A stretch of 37,042 nucleotides of DNA from Adlercreutzia muris. Its GTDB lineage: Bacteria > Actinomycetota > Coriobacteriia > Coriobacteriales > Eggerthellaceae. The position numbers and the translations under genes are program-made. The stretch lies in NCBI RefSeq assembly GCF_008831045.1, contig NZ_WAJS01000028.1, forward strand, positions 1 through 37,042. Direction: 5' to 3'. Positions 32,917-37,042 of the stretch are shown one piece after another (the first letter of the stretch is position 1; each line of letters starts with the position of its first letter). The notes below the pieces were generated by a model that had not been told where the DNA came from, did not search any database, and saw only the letters and a program-made list of their open reading frames with translations.

Positions 32917-33585
32917 ATGCACGAGCCGAACCCCATATTCGCTGCCGACTTGGCGGTGCCCGCGGTCATCCGCGAAGCGCCGGGCGTATTCCTGCAGGGC
33001 CGTCGCATCCGCTCGCTCGTCTTCTCCACCGACCTGGCCGTCATCTGCCATTGCAACGCCGACGCGGTGCTGGCCGTGTACCCCTTCACCTGCCAGCCGG
33101 CCATCACCCAGGCCCTCGTGGCTGCCTCCCAGCGCCCGGTGCTCAACGGCGTGGGCGGCTCCATCACCCACGGAGAGCGCTGCGTGGAGGTGGCCCTGCA
33201 CTCCGAGATGCAGGGAGTGGCCGCCGTGGTGGTGAACACCTCCATTCCCGTGGAGACCGTGAGCGCTCTCACCGAGCGGCTGAACGTGCCGGTGGTGGTG
33301 ACCGTCTGCGCCGACGACGCCCAGGCCGCCCGCCAGATCGCGGCGGGGGCGAACATGGTGAACGTGGCCGCCGGTGCCGCCACGGCCGCCGTGGTGGAGG
33401 CCCTGCGCGCTCGCTATCCCGAGCTTCCCATCATTGCCACGGGCGGCCCCACCGAGGCCTCGGTGGCGGCCACCATCGCCGCCGGTGCCGACGCCATCAG
33501 CTGGACCCCGCCGGATATCCGCGAGCTGGAGCGGGCCGTCATGGAGAAGGCGCGCCGCCTCGCGGCCGAGCAGGGCGCCTCCTAG
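32917..33585 (+). CDS. Predicted TIM-barrel-like protein of unknown substrate
   Basis: This 222-residue protein alternates short hydrophobic strands and amphipathic helices throughout (for example VAAVVVNTSIP, VPVVVTVCADD, PIIATGGPTEAS, AGADAISWTPP), as in small beta/alpha barrels of the ThiE, HisF or TrpC kind. The late ATGGPT loop looks like a phosphate-binding turn. I do not recognise the exact family. Such proteins are often named hydrolase in automated annotation. GGGAGAG precedes the ATG at 32917. It is convergent with the ppx-like gene, and the two stop codons share CTAG (33582-33585). Confidence 0.65.
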   Translation: MHEPNPIFAADLAVPAVIREAPGVFLQGRRIRSLVFSTDLAVICHCNADAVLAVYPFTCQPAITQALVAASQRPVLNGVGGSITHGERCVEVALHSEMQGVAAVVVNTSIPVETVSALTERLNVPVVVTVCADDAQAARQIAAGANMVNVAAGAATAAVVEALRARYPELPIIATGGPTEASVAATIAAGADAISWTPPDIRELERAVMEKARRLAAEQGAS

Positions 33586-34517
33586 TCCTTCAGCATGCGC
33601 TTTACGAGGTAGCCCTCGCGGATGCCGTACTTGCACACGACCACCTCGCCGGCCCCGAGGGCCTCCATGAGGGTGCGCAGGATGACCATGCCGGGCACGA
33701 GGGTGTGCACGCGGTCGGGGCAGGCCTTCGCGGCTCCGTGGGCGAAGGCACCGCGGTCGCTTTCTAGCAGATCGAACAGGGCGTCCAGGGAGGCCCGCTC
33801 GATGAGCGGCGGCTTCGCGGGCAGGCCCAAGGCCTGGGCCTGCATCTTCACGACGGCCCGCACCGAGCCGCCGATGCCGTAGAGGCGCTCGCCGCGCAGC
33901 TGCTCGCGGCTCTGCTCGCTGAGGCGCTCCAGGTGGGAGAGCAGCCCTTCGGCGATGGCCCGGCACTCCGCGGTCTCGGGCAAGATAACGGCCACGAACT
34001 GCGCATAGGAGGACACGCTGCCCTGGGGCAGGCTCGTGCTGGCCCCGTGGCGGGGGCGCTGCCCGTGCTCGTTCAAGGCTGTGAGCTCGGTGGAGCCGCC
34101 ACCGATGTCCACGAGGGTTCCCCGTCCCAGCTCTTGGCCGATGCGGGCCCCGGCCAGGCCGAGATCGGCCTCCTCTTCCCCCGACAGAAGGAAGATGGGG
34201 TGCTCGATGGCCTCCTCGATGGCGGCCACGGCGAAGGCGGAGTTCGCGCAGTTGCGCAACACGGCGGTGGCGAAGATGTCCACCCGGTCGCAGGAGAGGT
34301 TGCGGGCGATCTTCAGGTGGTCGCCGAGAATGGCGGCGGCCCGCTCGATGCCGGCAGTGCTGAACTGCCCGTCGACGACGTAGGCCGACAACCCCGCCAT
34401 CTTCTTCTCGTCTGCGAGGATGCGGAAGGGCTTGGGGGCAGCCGCGTCCTTGCGGGCCTCGTAGATGACCAGTCGCACGGAATTCGATCCGAGGTCGATG
34501 ACGCCAAGTCGGGCCAT
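33582..34517 (-). CDS. Ppx/GppA-family phosphatase
   Basis: This 311-residue protein belongs to the exopolyphosphatase / guanosine pentaphosphatase family of the ASKHA fold. The phosphate-1 motif is IDLGSNSVRLVIYE (residues 7-20), phosphate-2 is LVDIGGGSTELT, and a late YGIGGSVRAV segment binds the nucleotide or phosphate. The length corresponds to the short, two-domain actinobacterial type that lacks the C-terminal HD region. AAAGGAG precedes the ATG at 34517. The choice between polyphosphate and (p)ppGpp as substrate cannot be made from sequence. It overlaps the convergent gene by four bases. Confidence 0.87.
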   Translation of the reverse strand: MARLGVIDLGSNSVRLVIYEARKDAAAPKPFRILADEKKMAGLSAYVVDGQFSTAGIERAAAILGDHLKIARNLSCDRVDIFATAVLRNCANSAFAVAAIEEAIEHPIFLLSGEEEADLGLAGARIGQELGRGTLVDIGGGSTELTALNEHGQRPRHGASTSLPQGSVSSYAQFVAVILPETAECRAIAEGLLSHLERLSEQSREQLRGERLYGIGGSVRAVVKMQAQALGLPAKPPLIERASLDALFDLLESDRGAFAHGAAKACPDRVHTLVPGMVILRTLMEALGAGEVVVCKYGIREGYLVKRMLKD

Positions 34518-34551
34518 GGGGCTCCTTTCGCGGGGAGGGGTGCTCGCTCCC

Positions 34552-34557
34552 ATTGTA
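34552..34557 (-). promoter_or_regulatory. Possible -10 element for the ppx-like gene
   Basis: Minus-strand TACAAT lies 35 bases upstream of the ATG at 34517. The matching -35 would fall in the sortase terminator stem and is poor. Confidence 0.3.
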
Positions 34558-34575
34558 CCGCGGGAGGGCGCAAAC

Positions 34576-34615
34576 AAGGGCCGTCCGCGCTGTGGAGGAG
34601 AGTCGGACGGCCCTT
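34576..34615 (-). terminator. Terminator hairpin after the sortase gene
   Basis: A perfect 12-bp inverted repeat AAGGGCCGTCCG / CGGACGGCCCTT (34576-34587 and 34604-34615) with a 16-base loop lies 20 bases past the sortase stop. The minus-strand tail GTTTG is only modestly T-rich, so efficiency may be partial. Confidence 0.7.
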
Positions 34616-34635
34616 GGAAGGAGGGGGAGGTTGCG

Positions 34636-35463
34636 TCAGTTGGCGATGACCACCCGGTAGTGCGCGTTGTCGCCGCAGCAGGTTTGCAGAATGATGGACT
34701 CCCCGTAGTCGGTCACGTGGGATTGGATATCCTCCCAGTAGGTGTCGTCGGGCACGATGAACTCGTCCACCACGTAGTAGGTGCGCGCGTTGCCGTCGCT
34801 GTCGCAGACGGTCACGGGGTCGCCGTTCTTCAGGGTCATGACGCAGGTGAAGGAGCCGGGGTTATGACCGATGAAGTAGCCCCAGCTGCCGTCGGTGGTG
34901 CTGTCGGAGCCCATCCACAGCCCGGCGCCCGAGGAGGGGGCCGAGGCGGTCTCGTAGGAGGGAACGTAGCCCATGACGTCGCCGTTCACGTTGATGGTGG
35001 CCGCCGCCATGGCGTCGGGCTCGGTCACTTCCTCCGGCGAGATGGTCTCGAGGGGATGCTCGACGTCCACGGGCTCCACATCGACGGCCTCCTCCTCGGC
35101 CACTTCCGGGGCCGTCTCGGCCGCCGCAGCGTTCTCGGCGGCAGCGTTCTCGGCGGGGGAATCCTCGGCGGCTGCCCCGTCGTCGCGGTTGTGGTCGCGG
35201 GCCAGTTGGGCCCGTTCGGCAACGGCCTGGAGGGCCAGCTGGTCGTGGACGGCATCGAATTCCGTAGCCATGGCCACGGCCTCTTCCTGGTCTTCGTAGA
35301 TGATGATGGAGGCCACCTGCTTGGTGATGGAGGTGTCCTGGGCCTTCTCGGGCATGGGGCGCGTCGCGGGATCGGCGGGCTCCAGGGCGAAGGCGAGGCC
35401 GCCGGCCAGGCACAGAGCCGCCACCGATGTGAGCGATGCCGCCAGAACCTTCGGTGCCTTCAT
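34636..35463 (-). CDS. Exported sortase-family protein
   Basis: This 275-residue protein begins with a signal sequence (residues 1-27, ending AFALEPA). It then has a long acidic Ala/Glu linker (about 95-150) and a C-terminal sortase domain. The catalytic set is visible: H200 in FIGHNPG, C262 in ILQTC and R270 in HYRVV. Sortases cut sorting signals of exported proteins and join them to the wall or to pilin. There is no C-terminal anchor, so membrane attachment would depend on an uncleaved signal. The start at 35463 has AAAGGAAG upstream. No LPxTG-type substrate gene is seen in the visible neighbourhood. A hairpin terminator follows. Confidence 0.85.
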   Translation of the reverse strand: MKAPKVLAASLTSVAALCLAGGLAFALEPADPATRPMPEKAQDTSITKQVASIIIYEDQEEAVAMATEFDAVHDQLALQAVAERAQLARDHNRDDGAAAEDSPAENAAAENAAAAETAPEVAEEEAVDVEPVDVEHPLETISPEEVTEPDAMAAATINVNGDVMGYVPSYETASAPSSGAGLWMGSDSTTDGSWGYFIGHNPGSFTCVMTLKNGDPVTVCDSDGNARTYYVVDEFIVPDDTYWEDIQSHVTDYGESIILQTCCGDNAHYRVVIAN

Positions 35464-35968
35464 AACCTGCTTCCTTTCACGAGGGGCCCCGACTGGGCAA
35501 GGGCTTTGCGGGGTCGGTCGGGCGGGAGTGCGGTGGCGTCGCGGCGAGGGGAGCGCCGGGGGCCGTCCGTCGAGGATTATCATAGGGTGAAAAGGTAAGA
35601 AATAGGCTCTGATCGGGTATTTGTTTGAAGCCTGTTCGGCCCGGTTCATATTCGTGGCACATTGCCATCGTTCCGTGGCAGTGCCGTTGGGCCGCCGTTG
35701 CCATTGTTGACGCTGCGCAAACAGAAGCGGCCCCGATTGAGGAGGAATGAAGGAAGGGGCCCGAGGCGGTCGCGGGTGGCCGGGCGGGCAATCCGGCCGT
35801 AGAAAATTAGCGAAGAGCGGGCGTTTTCCCGCAGATCGCCGGCGACTTCCCCTATAATATATCGGCTGAGAATTCCAACGGAAGCAACCGCGCGACCGTG
35901 CCGGCAGGCCGCAAGCGCACCGACGAACGAGCTCGAAACGCACGACAGACGAACAGAGGTTGATCTCC
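35464..35968. other. Intergenic region between divergent sortase and tail-anchored protein genes
   Basis: In these 505 bases the plus strand carries TATAAT at 35853-35858 about 110 bases before the rightward gene, with no good -35. The minus strand has TATGAT at 35584-35579 as a possible -10 for the sortase gene. A 36-codon plus-strand frame at 35747-35857 is not convincing. No RNA gene was recognised. Confidence 0.4.
35853..35858 (+). promoter_or_regulatory. Consensus -10 element upstream of the tail-anchored protein gene
   Basis: TATAAT lies about 110 bases before the ATG at 35969 in an AT-rich patch of an otherwise GC-rich leader. The -35 position holds no clear match. Confidence 0.4.
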
Positions 35969-36859
35969 ATGGGAACCTACGAAGACGATTACGGCGCTTC
36001 TGAGGGCGCGACCGAGCATCCGCAGGCGGCTGCCGGTGCCCCCTGCGCCGCGCAAGGGTCGCGCGGCAAGATAACCACCCGCCCCTCCCGCGAGAGCATT
36101 CTGCAATCCTACGCCTCCCAAGACGAGATGCGCGCACGCAACGCGCGGCTGCGCTCCCAGCAAGCGGCCCAGTCCACGGCGGCCAGCGCGGCCCAGCGCA
36201 ACGCCGACCGCCTGGCGCGCCAGGAGGCTCTGGCGGCCCAGCAGCGCGAGCAGGAGGCCTATCGCGCTCAGCGCGAAGCCGATCGCGCCGCCCGTCGGGC
36301 CCAGCGCGGCGGCACGCCCCCGACGGCCTCGGCCCCGGCGACCCGCCGCACCCGCGTGGTGCCCCCGCTGTCCTCCCAGGAGAGCTACGATTTGACCCGT
36401 TCCTCCATGGAGAGCTACGAGCGGGCTCGCGCCTCTCGCGACGCCCTGTCCGAGACGCGCCGGGGCCGCGCCCTCAACCGCGAGGTCATCGACGGCCGCG
36501 GCAGCATCGATTCCCGCACCTTCAACGAGAGCCACCAGATCTCGGCCTACTCCCGCGACGAGCGCGACCGCCACGATCCCATGGTGGACACCGTGGAGGC
36601 CCGCACCACCTGGCGCAGCCGGGCGGGTCAGGGCTTCGACGGTGCCGTGGATCCGGCGGGGGCCCACGCCATGCCGGCGCCCCTGCGCCCCCGGGGCTCC
36701 CGGGCGAGCGACGTGGGATTTTCCGGGGTCATGAGCGGTCGGGCGAACTACAGCGCCCCCGCCTCGGGGCCGTTGGCCGCCCTTCCCACCTTCCTGAAAG
36801 TGACCATTCCCGTCATTGTTATACTACTGGCCGTTATCATCTATCTGGTGGTGTTTTAG
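35969..36859 (+). CDS. Charged helical protein with C-terminal membrane anchor
   Basis: This 296-residue protein is rich in Ala, Arg, Gln and Glu. Residues 40-113 look like a long helix or coiled coil (ARQEALAAQQREQEAYRAQ type). A Ser/Arg-rich, probably disordered middle contains a repeated QESYDLTRSS / MESYERARAS pair near 150. The only hydrophobic segment is the last 22 residues (about 275-296), ending in VVF, so the protein should be tail-anchored with its body in the cytosol. The ATG at 35969 follows AGAGGT. A TTG three codons earlier is less likely. The next gene starts 12 bases downstream. No family is recognised. Confidence 0.75.
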   Translation: MGTYEDDYGASEGATEHPQAAAGAPCAAQGSRGKITTRPSRESILQSYASQDEMRARNARLRSQQAAQSTAASAAQRNADRLARQEALAAQQREQEAYRAQREADRAARRAQRGGTPPTASAPATRRTRVVPPLSSQESYDLTRSSMESYERARASRDALSETRRGRALNREVIDGRGSIDSRTFNESHQISAYSRDERDRHDPMVDTVEARTTWRSRAGQGFDGAVDPAGAHAMPAPLRPRGSRASDVGFSGVMSGRANYSAPASGPLAALPTFLKVTIPVIVILLAVIIYLVVF

Positions 36860-36871
36860 AAAAGGCAGCCC

Positions 36872-37042
36872 ATGTACGCGAAGCCCACGTGCCCGACCCC
36901 GCTTAAGATCGTCATCCTGGCCATTATCGCCATTGAGCTGGCCTTCATCGGCTTCACCCTGGTGACCGAGGCCCGTGCGGGCGAGGGGGGCGCCCCCGCT
37001 CCCGAGGAAACCGCCCAGCCGGCCCCCTCGCCCGCACGGGCC
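36872..37042 (+). CDS. Membrane-anchored or exported protein, truncated by window edge
   Basis: The frame opens at ATG 36872 with AAAAGGCAG upstream and continues to the window edge (57 codons, no stop). A TM or signal segment lies at about residues 11-32, followed by an Ala/Pro/Glu-rich stretch of the type that links an anchor to an outer domain. It is probably co-transcribed with the tail-anchored protein gene 12 bases upstream. What follows the linker is outside the window, so no function is assigned. Confidence 0.65.
   Translation, partial: MYAKPTCPTPLKIVILAIIAIELAFIGFTLVTEARAGEGGAPAPEETAQPAPSPARA

Noticed and set aside
35747-35857. A 36-codon frame preceded by GAGGAGGA
   Set aside because: The purine run abuts the ATG with no proper spacing, and the Arg/Gly-rich product looks random for this GC content.

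Overview
The window is about 37 kb of high-GC bacterial chromosome. Its gene content points to an anaerobic gut actinobacterium of the Coriobacteriia, probably Eggerthellaceae. The basis is a cytoplasmic formate dehydrogenase with its NAD(P)-type partner, a Tat-exported molybdopterin enzyme, many N-terminal zinc-ribbon membrane proteins, LytTR/GHKL signalling and a secreted sortase. The taxonomic call is inference from gene content, not a database match.

Layout. 1-470 (-): truncated three-TM membrane protein. 831-5367 (+): a two-gene formate oxidation unit, a NuoF-tail/GltD-type flavoprotein overlapping an FdhF-type formate dehydrogenase with a Cys active site, closed by a strong terminator. 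5557-10324 (+): an FDH-N-like pair (Tat-exported alpha subunit plus four-cluster ferredoxin subunit). Here the alpha subunit has lost the catalytic Sec/Cys and His, and the beta subunit carries a long acidic repeat tail. 10343-11696 (-): zeta-type toxin with HTH antitoxin. 11935-13694 (-): ECF sigma factor with a translationally coupled membrane protein, probably its anti-sigma. 13905-15584 (-): EttA-type ABC-F ATPase. 15819-16560 (-): DUF4160 gene with a DUF2442-HTH fusion, a probable toxin-antitoxin-like pair.

17127-25573 (+) is the most distinctive part: eight tightly spaced genes, seven of which carry CxxC...CxxC zinc ribbons. Most of these proteins are anchored by one or four TM segments and expose different outer modules (EF-hand/LRR/YD-like repeats, von Willebrand A plus YARHG, a second zinc-finger-like module). 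A lipoprotein-like peptidoglycan amidase sits among them. It is followed by a three-gene signalling operon (25733-28353): a LytTR response regulator broken by an 11-G tract, a GHKL ATPase kinase whose phospho-acceptor box is degenerate, and a polytopic protein with a canonical phospho-acceptor box but no ATPase domain. I propose that the envelope cluster and the possibly phase-variable regulator belong together, on proximity only.

28407-28862 (+) is a low-molecular-weight tyrosine phosphatase. 28905-29258 (-) is a YgbA-type protein. 29320-32696 (-) is an operon of ThrH-like phosphatase, Elp3 (radical SAM/GNAT) and a Trm9-like methyltransferase. It is a candidate bacterial route to Elongator-type wobble-uridine modification. 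The right end holds a TIM-barrel-like protein (+), an Ppx/GppA phosphatase (-), a secreted sortase (-) and two plus-strand membrane proteins, the last cut by the window edge. No tRNA, rRNA, CRISPR array or insertion sequence was seen.
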